Positions 31,403-40,616 of a stretch of 64,000 nucleotides of DNA are shown here, piece by piece; positions within the stretch are counted from its first letter, which is position 1; each line of letters opens with the position of its first letter. A program made the translations under genes and the position numbers. The stretch covers positions 56,494 to 120,493 of the forward strand of contig JAGGAC010000009.1 in NCBI GenBank assembly GCA_017889635.1, given 5' to 3'. The notes beneath the pieces were generated by a model. The model made no database searches and was not told the origin of the DNA. It was given only the letters and a program-made list of their open reading frames with translations. The stretch comes from Bacillota bacterium. Its GTDB lineage: Bacteria > Bacillota > Negativicutes > Sporomusales > CTSoil-080.

Positions 31403-33596
31403 CAGGCGTCCTCCTCTACTTTTGAAATCCGGCACATGATGCCCCTTGAACAAAAACTGCCGCAAAGCTCGTCACAGGTATCCGGATCGTCATCTACGCA
31501 TACGTTGATGTTAGAGTCGAATACCCCCATTAGACTAGGTTCGGTTACTTCTTTTTCCGGAAACCACCAACCACGTTCCGCTTGGATGACATCCGGCGCT
31601 ACTGCCGGGCTAATGAAAGCAGTCTGTTTTACTTTTCCGGTTGGAGTTTCGATCCAGATCCATTCGCCTTCCTCTATTTTGAATTTTTCTGCTAGGGCCG
31701 GATTGATGGTAACCCGTGGATAAGGACGTAATAGTCTAATTCTTGTTATTTCCTTGTGCTCGGAATGGAAGAATGGCATGAATCCGCCACCGGCGACAAG
31801 GGTCATAGGATACTGTTCCGCTATTTCAGGCTTGGTTTCTGGGCTAAACGGCCGCTCAACATAGTGAGGCAAGGGATCATAGCCGAGCTGTTCAAATAGG
31901 GAAATTTTAAGCTCGATCTTGCCTGATAGAGTAGCACCCCCCCTTGTCTGGTACTTGCGATATTCCCTGTCAGCAAAGTGCATACGGTAATACTGAACGA
32001 ATTCTTCGTAACTGTCCACACCAAGATCAATCGGGTCGAGACGATATTTGAACATGTCTTCATCAGTCTCCCACGGCCAGTACTCAACCTGCCCCATCCT
32101 ATATCCCAATTCTTTCCAAAAGTCAAAATCAGTTTTGCGCTCATACAAGGGTTCAATTGCCCTTTCGGAAGCAATCAGCCAGTCGGAAACACCGTAAGTG
32201 GTGGTCATAACCGGTCTTTCCAGCCAAGAGGCAACCGGTAGTACATAGTCAGCCAGCATTGCCGAAGGCGTCATCCAGTACTCCATTACAACAAGTAAGT
32301 CAAGGTTTTTTAAGGCTTTGTAGACCAGCTTGGAGTTGGCGTAAGATACTAAGGGGTTATTGGCCAGTACGATGCAGGCTTTTACCGGATATGGTTTTCC
32401 CGTAGCCATTGCTCGGAAAACTCTAGAGGGGTTAGCTTCACAAAACCATTCCGCCGGTATGCTTTTGCCCCATACCCGAAGCATGTTTTCGGTCAAAAGT
32501 TTGTAGCCAGGCCAAGAGTTCAGCTTGAACTTTTCTGAGCCCAACTGCTTATTACGCTGCACTTCGGGCAACATCTCGTTCAGTTCCATTTCCCAGTCGG
32601 TAACGAAAGTGGGATGGGGGCCGGGCATGACATCTCCGCCGGGAACGTCAAGATTACCGCAGATAATCCTCAAGGCTACCCGAGCCTGTGCCGAAGCAGT
32701 ACTGCCTTTACCCAGTTGGTCAGTAGCAACTCCCCACTGGATGCAGGCCGGTTTACTCATGGCGTATATTCTGGCGCTTTCGGCGATTAATTCTGGCGAA
32801 ATGCCGGTTTTTTCGGCGGCCCACTCCGGGGTATATTCCTGTACCCGATCACTCAGTTCATCAAAACCGACTGTCCACTCGGCAACAAACTTATAATCGA
32901 ATAAGCCCTCGTTTATGATGACATTCAACCATGCTAGAGCCAGAGCGTTATCTGAGCCTGGCTTGATCGGAAGCCACAGCTCCGCCTTTGACGCGGTTTC
33001 GCTGTAAATAGGATCGATGACGATAATTTTTGTACCATTAGCCTTGGCCTGCAATAGTCCGCGCATTTCAGGCAGATAAGAAGATCCGGGATTGTGCCCC
33101 CATACGACGACACACCTTGCTCCCGCTATTTCCGGGTCAAAAGCAGCCCAGCCGTAGGATGCCGACTCGGTCAGAAAGTTTGGAATCCAGCACACCGGAG
33201 CGGTATGAACGACGTTAGGACTTCCTATGAGATTAAAGAACCGTCTCCTGGCAAAATCGTCTGTCCGGTTGGTTCCCCCTGTGGTAGCGATGGTCTCAGC
33301 ACCATACTCTTCTTTCAAAACGGCTAGACGAGCTGCAATATCGTCCAACGCTTCTTTCCAAGACACTCGCTTGAACTGACCCGCCCCACGTTTTCCGACC
33401 TGTTTCAGTGGGTAGTTGATCCGGTTCGGATGATTGAGATGATCTAGCGCTGAAGCGCCCCGAGGGCACTGCGCTCCGAGGTTGAATGGATGCTCCGGAT
33501 CACCTACCAATTTTGTTACCACTCCGTCTTCAACAGTTGCCAGCATACCGCAGTTCATATGGCAGAAATGGCAAGCTGTTTTTTTAGTTCACTCAT
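31402..33596 (-). CDS. Molybdopterin oxidoreductase, membrane-anchored type; frameshift at codon 6
   Basis: Catalytic subunit of a complex iron-sulfur molybdoenzyme, about 730 aa. From 33558 on the frame is intact (KRVSWKEALDDIA, CVVVWGHNPGSSYLP, IIVIDPIYSETASKA, RVTINPALAEKFKIEEGEW); Cys in TAPVCWIPN is a candidate metal ligand. The likely true start is ATG 33596: MSELKK, then a run of seven A, after which the -1 frame gives TACHFCHMNCGML, the first three Cys of the 4Fe-4S motif. In the zero frame translation stops after 13 codons. The run reads A-AAA-AAA, a classic -1 slippery heptamer. No Tat signal is present. Starting at 33558 instead would lose two cluster Cys. Confidence 0.85.
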
Positions 33597-33907
33597 GCTT
33601 TAGCCCCCAATTTATCCAGTATCTCTTTTCACTTGAAATCAGTTGGATTACTTTTTCCGGGCACCGGCCGACACATGTATAGCACACAACATGGCAGTAC
33701 GGTATCGAAACATAAGTGCTTCAACTCGCCGGCAATATATATGCTGCACCTAGCTGCCGTGAGGGCATGACAATACTGTAAAGGAACCGGATGCACCATC
33801 ATGGCCGGCGATTGTCCAATCTCATAAAAAAGAGGGCGAGTAGTTATACATCTACTGCATGCTAAACAATTGCTTAATACCAGTTCTAAAATGCAATTTT
33901 CAACCAC
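33589..33907 (-). pseudogene. Frameshifted iron-sulfur protein gene
   Basis: The first frame (GTG at 33907) encodes MVENCILELVLSNCLACSRC and continues to PLQYCHALTAARC; the second frame, from about 33700, reads TYVSIPYCHVVCYTCVGRCP, then EKVIQLISSEKRYW and ends LKHE at 33589. Together they look like one 4Fe-4S ferredoxin-like protein, and its stop overlaps the catalytic subunit's ATG by 8 nt. The frame change is near 33705. The exact family is not clear. It would be an extra electron carrier for the membrane-anchored enzyme, or a decayed gene. Confidence 0.5.
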
Positions 33908-33938
33908 TACTAGTTACCTACTCATTTTATTTGACTCA

Positions 33939-34772
33939 TTAGCGTACTGGCGGAAAAGACGAACTTACCAAACCATATTTGTCAAATACTGCAATAGTAT
34001 TTTGAGGTACCTTAATGTTTTCATCGTAACGTGCCGCAAGTTCGAGTGACTTTAAAACCGGAATTATGCTGCCCAGATCAACCGGAATATCCACATCTGG
34101 CGCAGCCTCGATCACCCCGTAGGGAATGTCTTTTTCCAAAGCCTTCATTACCAGCATGTCTAAAGCAGTTGTTCCTTCGGCATTATAAAACACCCGGTTA
34201 AAATCAAAAGGCGTCGTGTAAGTAAAGCCAACAACCGAAAAACCGCCTTCCTGGCAGGCCCCCTCCACTAACGCCGCACCAACTTGCTGAATTGCGGTCC
34301 CACAATTCCTTATTGCAGTTTCCCGACCACTCTCGCTGCATGACAACTTTTCTAATTTACGAACGGCATCCTGAAGAACAAATGGCTGCAGACTGGGAAT
34401 ATCCCCGCCAACAATTAGAATACTGTCTGCCAGTCTGTCTTCGCCCCTATTTTTGAATACATAATCTGAAGCAAACTGCATGCATTCATCAAAGCTACCA
34501 CCTTTATCGGCATATACCTCGATAATCTGAGATCGGTCAGAAGTCTTGTTTAGCAATTTTTCCAGATACTCCCTGTCTCCATCGTGGTTATAGCAAATTC
34601 GTACTTCGCCACACTTGGCTGCAATGCAGACATTGATAACGTCTAGCAAGCACCCTTCGTAAACAGTCAAGGCCTCTTCCGGTGTCAATATCCCCCCTTT
34701 CTTTATTGTCAATCGTGTTTTGGTATCTCCTATTTTCGGAACTTTAGTAAAAACAACAATAGTGTTATGCAT
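33939..34772 (-). CDS. DUF2064/TIGR04282 nucleotidyl- or glycosyltransferase-like protein
   Basis: A 277-aa GT-A-fold protein. IVVFTKVPKIGDTKTRLT resembles the nucleotide-binding start of the DUF2064 family (and of CofC/MobA-like transferases), and ILIVGGDIPSLQPFVLQDAV is the family's GxDxP-type motif. Members are annotated as glycosyltransferases, but the fold also serves nucleotidylyltransfer. Standing first in an operon with a molybdo-enzyme and moaA, a role in modifying the cofactor is possible; this is inference. AAGGAGG precedes the ATG. Confidence 0.7.
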   Translation of the reverse strand: MHNTIVVFTKVPKIGDTKTRLTIKKGGILTPEEALTVYEGCLLDVINVCIAAKCGEVRICYNHDGDREYLEKLLNKTSDRSQIIEVYADKGGSFDECMQFASDYVFKNRGEDRLADSILIVGGDIPSLQPFVLQDAVRKLEKLSCSESGRETAIRNCGTAIQQVGAALVEGACQEGGFSVVGFTYTTPFDFNRVFYNAEGTTALDMLVMKALEKDIPYGVIEAAPDVDIPVDLGSIIPVLKSLELAARYDENIKVPQNTIAVFDKYGLVSSSFPPVR

Positions 34773-35594
34773 TATAACTGCCTCCTTGAGCCTATAAAAT
34801 TCTGGTTTATCTTATCTGCTCTGATACTAACTTCTCTACCTAAATTCCATTACTCGTGCTGAAATCGACACGGGTATTATAAGTAATAAGCATGAAGCAT
34901 GCCAATAATCAGCTCACTTGTATTTTCCTCCAACCTCTTAAAACAAGGTATTTATTACTAAATTTTAAACTATTTTCCTTTCCCACTATGAAAAGTAGTC
35001 GTATATTTTTCCCATTTTAAAACCAAATGCCTAATGGCTGAAATAATGTATTGAAATGACGACGCTTTACATATTTTGAAGATTGCTTGGTTTAAGCCAA
35101 TAAACAGCTTATCCTTACCCCAGCATGCTAGACACGCTAAATACACAATATCTTATTGAATCGTAGGCTAGCTCCTTTTTGTATTTGGGACTGGTTTCTT
35201 GTCAATTCCTATTGAATTGCACACTCATTGGAGCCCTTTTTCATTTGTGCGAAATTTATTTTACGTTATTATATTTATTTTTTCATTTCAGTAAACTAAA
35301 GGAACCATAAAATTGCCAAATACAAAAAGAAGCATAAACTCGCCGAAACGGCAAACTTATGCTTAAAATTTCTTTACATATTTTTACTATCTTACCAATA
35401 GGCGGAGGGGACCCGGCACCAATAATGCGCAAAACTATTGCTATCAGAGAATATCTGCAAAAGGGACCATCGGATCAGGTAGAACACCACCGCAGATCAT
35501 TCGGACGACTGGTAACAATATAGTTTTCTTTAATCTCTAACCCCAATTAACCTAACTTCATATTCCATTTCATGTTGTACTTTTGGAATATAGT
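34773..35594. other. Non-coding region before integrase remnant
   Basis: About 820 nt without a convincing gene. It holds a hairpin at 35330-35364 (AAGCATAA/TTATGCTT with an inner GCCG-AAAC-GGC) followed by a T-rich stretch on the plus strand, and a short plus-strand frame at 35426 (MRKTIAIREYLQKG) that stops after 32 codons. The promoter of the minus-strand operon must lie at its left edge, but I see no clear element. Confidence 0.4.
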
Positions 35595-36203
35595 ACAGGA
35601 TTAAGGCGCGGAGAAATTCTTAGGTTTAACCTGGGATGATATTGATTTTGGTAATAATACGTTCTCAATAAATAAGTCATGGGTTGTGGTAAAAAATAAA
35701 GTTCAATGGAGCGACACTAAATCTATAACAAAAACAGAAAGCAGCACACGTATTTTAACTGTGCCGCCGGAAATAATTCAAGAATTTAAATTAAAACAAG
35801 ATAAAAATCCGAATACAACATATGTATTTCAATCAAAAAAAGGAAATCCCATTGATCCAAAAAATTTCTATCGCGATTATAAATTAAAAGTTGAAGAAGC
35901 CGTTAACTCAATAAACATCGCACGAAAAAGGAAAATCCTAATTCAGATACGATAAACTTAGATATTAGTTTTCATGACCTTAGACACAACTATGGAACCC
36001 AACTTGCCGCTCTGAATATTCACCAGCGTCTTATTGAAGCTCAAATGGGACATAAAGACTATCGGTCTTCTCGCCGATACATTCACGCTACATTAAGTGG
36101 ACAACAGAACGCAGCCGAAAAGATGGGTAAACTCCTGACAACAATTAAAGCCAACTGTTGTCAAAACAGAAAAAAAGATTCTGAGATTTCTCAGAACCCT
36201 TGA
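35595..36203 (+). pseudogene. Tyrosine recombinase/phage integrase, C-terminal remnant
   Basis: Catalytic-domain pieces appear in order but in shifted frames: TGLRRGEIL (first Arg), GLTWDDIDFGN through FYRDYKLKVEEA, then after a shift near 35930 SFHDLRHNYGTQLA (second Arg), EAQMGHKDYRSSRRYIHATL (His and the Tyr nucleophile). The N-terminal half is gone. The gene ends 7 nt before the 3' end of tRNA-Val, the usual location for an integrase that used this tRNA as its attachment site. Confidence 0.8.
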
Positions 36204-36209
36204 ATTTAC

Positions 36210-36286
36210 TGGTGGGACTAACTGGACTCGAACCAGTGACCCCTACGATGTCAACGTAGTACTCTAACCAACTGAGCTATAGTCCC
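36210..36286 (-). tRNA. tRNA-Val (anticodon GAC)
   Basis: A 77-nt cloverleaf with encoded CCA: acceptor GGGACTA/TAGTCCC, D-arm AGCTCAGTTGGTTAGAG, anticodon stem CTACG/CGTAG with loop TTGACAT (GAC), and T-loop GGTTCGAGTCC. An integrase remnant abuts its 3' end. Confidence 0.95.
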
Positions 36287-36361
36287 AACATTTAGCGGCA
36301 GCCTAATCAACTGCCGCATTTTATATTATATTACTGTAAACTATAAAAGTCAACAACAATG

Positions 36362-37495
36362 TTAATACAAAATCTGATTAGCAATAACCATTCGTTGAAT
36401 CTGGTTTGTTCCTTCGTAAATTTGCATAATCTTTGCGTCACGCATATATTTTTCAGTCGGATATTCCTTAATATAACCATATCCGCCTAAAACCTGTACA
36501 GCATCAGTAGTAACCTTCATTGCGGTATCAGATGCAAAACATTTAGCAATTGCCGCCTCTTTGCTAAATGGCATTCCCTGGTCTTTTAGCCAGCAGGCCT
36601 TGTGCACCAAAAGCCGAGCCGCTTCTACTTGCATAGCCATATCGGCAACTAATGCCTGCACAAGTTGAAAAGATGCAATTGGTTTACCAAACTGAATACG
36701 CTCTTTTGCATACTTTACAGCTGCGTCTAAAGCTGCCTGAGCAATACCAACAGATACAGCTCCTACAAATGGGCGAGCAGCATCCAATGTCTTCATTGCA
36801 ATTCTAAAACCTTCGCCCTCGCGACCTAAACGGTTAGCTGCCGGAACCCGGACATTATCCAAAATTAGTTCCGAAGTATTTGAAGCACGTATACCCATTT
36901 TATCTTCTTCTTTGCCCACAGAAAACCCCGGTGCATCACGATCAACAATGAACGCAGTTAACCCACGTATGCCAGCCGATTTACGCGCATTAGCAAAAAT
37001 AATATATATTCCAGCATTACCACCATTAGTAATAAAACACTTTGTGCCATTAAGAATATAATCATCGCCGTCCTTTACGGCTGTAGTTGCAACCGCACCA
37101 GCGTCTGATCCAGCACCTGGTTCGGTAAGCGCAAAAGCGGCAAGCGTTCCATTATTAATTTTATCAAAGAAATACTTTTTCTGTTCATCTGTTCCGGCAA
37201 CTATCACCGGATAAGAAGCAAGCGAATTCGCAGCGACAGTAGTCGCTACCCCAGCACAGCCCTTTCCCAGTTCCTCATAAATCAAAGCGATGGTTATGGC
37301 ATCAAGGCCAGGACCATCATACTCTTCCGGCACTGGTAAATTTAAAAACCCAGCTTCATCAAGTTTCGTCAATAAGCCCTCTTTAATTTCCCCTTTATGA
37401 TCCATCTCCAACGCATATGGTGTGATTTCCTTTGCCACAACATCTTGCGCGATCTTTTGTAATGCTAACTGGTCGGGAGTAAAGCCTAAATCCAT
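36362..37495 (-). CDS. Acyl-CoA dehydrogenase (short-chain/butyryl type)
   Basis: A 377-aa FAD enzyme that oxidises acyl-CoA to enoyl-CoA, or runs in reverse. Signatures: ALTEPGAGSDAGAVATTA (about 120-138), CFITNGGNAGIYIIFA, and QVLGGYGYIKEYPTEKYMRD. The catalytic Glu is at about 361 in IYEGTNQIQRMV, the position used by short-chain enzymes such as butyryl-CoA dehydrogenase. AAGGAGG precedes the ATG. It stands apart from etfA at the window end, but together with ptb-buk it fits butyrate-type metabolism. Confidence 0.92.
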   Translation of the reverse strand: MDLGFTPDQLALQKIAQDVVAKEITPYALEMDHKGEIKEGLLTKLDEAGFLNLPVPEEYDGPGLDAITIALIYEELGKGCAGVATTVAANSLASYPVIVAGTDEQKKYFFDKINNGTLAAFALTEPGAGSDAGAVATTAVKDGDDYILNGTKCFITNGGNAGIYIIFANARKSAGIRGLTAFIVDRDAPGFSVGKEEDKMGIRASNTSELILDNVRVPAANRLGREGEGFRIAMKTLDAARPFVGAVSVGIAQAALDAAVKYAKERIQFGKPIASFQLVQALVADMAMQVEAARLLVHKACWLKDQGMPFSKEAAIAKCFASDTAMKVTTDAVQVLGGYGYIKEYPTEKYMRDAKIMQIYEGTNQIQRMVIANQILY

Positions 37496-37577
37496 TACTC
37501 ATCCTCCTTATGTTCACATATAAAAATTCCATCATTAATTATACAGTAACACATTCACTTTGTGAAGGAAAAAAATG

Positions 37578-38030
37578 TCACTTTAAGAGTAATTTTGCAC
37601 CAATCGACAAAAGAATAAGCCCAATAACCTGATTCCAACCAAAAGCAATCCGTTGTAGACCAAAGCCACCCAAATGGTCTATCACTACCGCGGTCAAAAC
37701 CTGTCCAACAATAATTGCGGTTGTCGCATTAGAAACTCCAACTTCTGGAATACTAGCCGCTACCAGATAAATAATATATACGCCAACCAGTCCGCCGAAA
37801 TACGAATACCACGATGCCTCTCCTAGGTCAGTCAAATCACCTTTGCCGAATTTAAATACCAATAATGCAACTAATAGCACTATTGTTCCTGTTGCATATA
37901 CAACAAAAGTAGCTTCCCATAGCCCGATCGTTTTGCTAAGCGACGCATTTAAGGAACCCTGAATGGCCATTAGTATGCCAGAAATCATCGCTAACACTAA
38001 CGGCATTAAATGAAGCGGAATAAAATCCAA
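37578..38030 (-). CDS. DMT-superfamily small transporter (DUF606/YdcZ type)
   Basis: A 150-aa membrane protein with four to five hydrophobic helices (LVLAMISGILMAIQGSLNAS, WEATFVVYATGTIVLLVALL, ATTAIIVGQVLTAVVIDHLG). The GSLNASLSK and LGGFGL motifs match the DUF606 family of half-size drug/metabolite transporters, which function as dimers. The TTG at 38030 is preferred because AGGTGG lies 7 nt upstream and this gives the family's usual length. Confidence 0.78.
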   Translation of the reverse strand: MDFIPLHLMPLVLAMISGILMAIQGSLNASLSKTIGLWEATFVVYATGTIVLLVALLVFKFGKGDLTDLGEASWYSYFGGLVGVYIIYLVAASIPEVGVSNATTAIIVGQVLTAVVIDHLGGFGLQRIAFGWNQVIGLILLSIGAKLLLK

Positions 38031-38084
38031 AACCAGCCCACCTCTTATCAAAAGACTTGTAGCTAGTATGAACCCAAACCTCAA

Positions 38085-38828
38085 TTATAATCCGCCTACT
38101 GCCGACAGTCTCGTTAGCCACGCGATTACAGCTGCTGCTGCCGCCTTATTGTGAGCACTAAGCTGATGGTTACCGCCTTTAATCACAACAAACTCTTTTG
38201 GTTCTCCAGCACATTGAAATAGTGTTTCAGCTTGATAAATGGGTACCGTATCATCAGAGTCACCATGTACAAACAAAATCGGCGTTCCGCTTAAAAGCCT
38301 TATACAGCGTTTAAGATCATAATTGGCAAAATCCCTGATAAAATCCGGGGTTAAAGATAACTTACCACAAGCATCTGCCACTAACAGCTTTTCCCCTTGA
38401 AGAAGGTTCTCATAGGCTTCTCCAAGAGCTAAGCGAAACGTCTCTTCTAGATTCCACGGCGTCGCCCAAAGGCATAACCCATTTATATCGTCACAACCTG
38501 CAGCATACGCAAGAGCCGCACTCCCCCCCATACTGCGTCCAAACAACACAATCCGCTTCGCCAAGTGGTAACGACAAAAATGAGCCGCAGCTTTGAGCTC
38601 AGCAACCTGCTTAGAAAGACAACCAAGCGGTGTAAAATCAAAGCGAACAGCAATATACCCCAGTTTTGCCGCCTGCTCAGCCAATAAAGTTGCCCTGCCC
38701 CCCCCTTCCTTTGAGCCACGAAAGCCATGACAAAATATTAGACTGCAGTTTAGATCTACTGTTTTTGGGCGATGAATGACAGCCGCTAAATCGCTATCAG
38801 GCCCTCTAATTATTAGCGTCTCACTCAT
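38085..38828 (-). CDS. Alpha/beta hydrolase
   Basis: A 247-aa serine hydrolase. IFCHGFRGSKEGGG is the oxyanion region, GRSMGGSAAL the nucleophile elbow (Ser99), VHGDSDDTVP holds the acid Asp, and GGNHQ the catalytic His (221). The substrate is unknown. Its start overlaps the thioesterase gene by 8 nt, so the two are made together. Confidence 0.85.
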   Translation of the reverse strand: MSETLIIRGPDSDLAAVIHRPKTVDLNCSLIFCHGFRGSKEGGGRATLLAEQAAKLGYIAVRFDFTPLGCLSKQVAELKAAAHFCRYHLAKRIVLFGRSMGGSAALAYAAGCDDINGLCLWATPWNLEETFRLALGEAYENLLQGEKLLVADACGKLSLTPDFIRDFANYDLKRCIRLLSGTPILFVHGDSDDTVPIYQAETLFQCAGEPKEFVVIKGGNHQLSAHNKAAAAAVIAWLTRLSAVGGL

Positions 38829-39255
38829 TCTGACTATCTATGTTACCACTGACAAAAAATGTTCCCCGCGCTTTAGCTATAAGTCGCCCTGCAGCATTTA
38901 CTAGTTCAGCTTCTAATACCAATGTGCTCTTACCATTATGAATAACCTTAGCAACTGCCGAAACAATGTCGTCCATCTGGGCTGCACGAATATAATTCAT
39001 GTTAATATCAAGCGTCACTGGTTGCTTTCCTGTTGTCAGACAAGCTATACCCATAACCGTGTCCGCTAGAGACACCAATGATCCACCATGAGCAATATTA
39101 TAAAAGTTTGCATGCACTGCAGGTGAAACAGGCATCTTTCCTGTAGCCTCCCCGTCCTTAATATCGGTAATTCTAATGCCAAGTACCGTCACAAAAGGAC
39201 TCTTGGCATAAATCTTATCCAGGTTATCTTTTACATAGCTTACATAATTCTGCAC
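38821..39255 (-). CDS. PaaI-type hotdog thioesterase
   Basis: A 144-aa hotdog-fold protein with the PaaI signature NIAHGGSLVSLADTVMG (about 52-68), in which the HGG segment and the following Asp form the active site. It hydrolyses acyl-CoA thioesters. The GTG at 39255 has GAGG 8 nt upstream. It overlaps the downstream alpha/beta hydrolase. Confidence 0.87.
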   Translation of the reverse strand: MQNYVSYVKDNLDKIYAKSPFVTVLGIRITDIKDGEATGKMPVSPAVHANFYNIAHGGSLVSLADTVMGIACLTTGKQPVTLDINMNYIRAAQMDDIVSAVAKVIHNGKSTLVLEAELVNAAGRLIAKARGTFFVSGNIDSQNE

Positions 39256-39465
39256 TTTATTAACCTCAAATCTATTATAATAATATTTTTACATAACAAC
39301 TATAAATTCTCCATATCTTACATTAATAATCAATCTCTCGCCTTTTACCCGACTATAAACAATAAGAAACGACCGACTTTGCCATATTTTCACTCATTTG
39401 GCGCAGCCTAGCCGTTCTTATAATAAAGTTTGCTATTTAACTGTAAAACCAACCTCAAAAGATTG

Positions 39466-40269
39466 TCAATCCAATATGTAGACTGTTACATTTTGGCGCC
39501 CGAACTGAAGAGCCGAGCTGCGGTCATTGAAAGCTAGGTCAATTCGATTTCCTCTGATAGCCCCTCCAACATCATCAGCAATAGCATATCCATATCCTCT
39601 AATATACATCCGAGTTCCCAAAGGAATAACCTGGGGATCAACAGCCACTAATCCTTTACGCAGTTCATGGCCTCTAGCAGTATATGAGCCATTACCAGGA
39701 TCATACCTAGTATAAGCTGAAGCTGTCACCGTAAGCACTCTATTATACCTGTCAGGCACAGACTTCATCCTCCGCATATAGGCCATAGTCTCTTTTCCCA
39801 CAACACCATCACTAGGCAACCGGTGAAACTCTTGAAATGTTTTCACAGCATGAAGCATGCTATCACCAAATACACCATCGATTTCTCCGGCATAAAAACC
39901 ATTTTCAGCTAAAAGCCGCTGCGAAATTTTTACATTGTCACCTCGATCACCATAAGATATTGGTTTGTCAGAGACAGCCTGCTTACGACGCATATAATCC
40001 ATAGTCTCTTTACCAGGAACTCCATCATCAATCAAACCATGTGATTTCTGAAAAGCCTTCACTGCCTGCAGCATGCTATTACCAAATATGCCGTCAATTT
40101 CCTCGGCATAAAAACCATTTTCAGCTAAAAGCTTCTGTATAACCTTTATGTCGTCACCACGATCGCCATAACGTATTGGTTTGTCGCTTGGAGCAGCACT
40201 TGCTGTTAAAGTTCCCATTACTAATAATAAGGTCAGAGCTGTTGTTGTCAAGTACCAAGCCTTTTTCAG
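39466..40269 (-). CDS. Secreted peptidoglycan-binding protein with 3D domain
   Basis: A 267-aa exported protein: signal peptide, two tandem PG_binding_1 repeats (YGDRGDDIKVIQKLLAENGF and YGDRGDNVKISQRLLAENGF), and a C-terminal 3D (MltA-like) domain with its three Asp (YTRYDPGNGSYTARG, ADDVGGAIRGNRIDLAFND). Such proteins act as cell-wall lytic transglycosylases or resuscitation/spore cortex factors. An unusual CTG at 40269 is the best start: GGGGTGAT precedes it and it adds KKAWYL, giving the signal peptide its basic n-region. The next start, TTG 40251, would lack any positive charge. Confidence 0.85.
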   Translation of the reverse strand: MKKAWYLTTTALTLLLVMGTLTASAAPSDKPIRYGDRGDDIKVIQKLLAENGFYAEEIDGIFGNSMLQAVKAFQKSHGLIDDGVPGKETMDYMRRKQAVSDKPISYGDRGDNVKISQRLLAENGFYAGEIDGVFGDSMLHAVKTFQEFHRLPSDGVVGKETMAYMRRMKSVPDRYNRVLTVTASAYTRYDPGNGSYTARGHELRKGLVAVDPQVIPLGTRMYIRGYGYAIADDVGGAIRGNRIDLAFNDRSSALQFGRQNVTVYILD

Positions 40270-40616
40270 TTAAAATCACCCCATTTTCCTAATTTTAAGT
40301 AAATAAATATTAGGCTGATAGCTAATATTTATATTTTTATTTCGACAGTAACCTACAAACTCCTTCTATAATTATATCTGACTTATTAAGCATTACTCCC
40401 ATATTAATGTTCATTATCACATACTATTAACAAGCCATTTATTACCATTGATACTGTAGACTCTAAATCATAGCAACTCCATAATACAGATAGAAATAAA
40501 AGTAGCATCCTCACTATGAAGAAGCTACTCATATAACTCCTTGGATACATATTACCAGCTTGTCCTTTCCCTAATCATATCATTTCTAACCTTAGTGCCG
40601 TATCGTCGCTGTTTAG
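40270..40616. other. Intergenic leader region
   Basis: 347 nt. A stem (AAATATTAG/CTAATATTT) at 40306-40331 lies 37 nt before the CTG start, and a weak hairpin (GTAGC/GCTAC) at 40502-40530 follows the upstream minus-strand gene. I see no known riboswitch. Confidence 0.4.

Noticed and set aside
35426..35524. 32-aa plus-strand ORF (MRKTIAIREYLQKG)
   Set aside because: No ribosome site, no family, inside a decayed region; likely chance or debris.
40270..40616. c-di-AMP (ydaO) riboswitch before the 3D-domain gene
   Set aside because: The gene type is often so controlled, but none of the conserved riboswitch blocks could be found.
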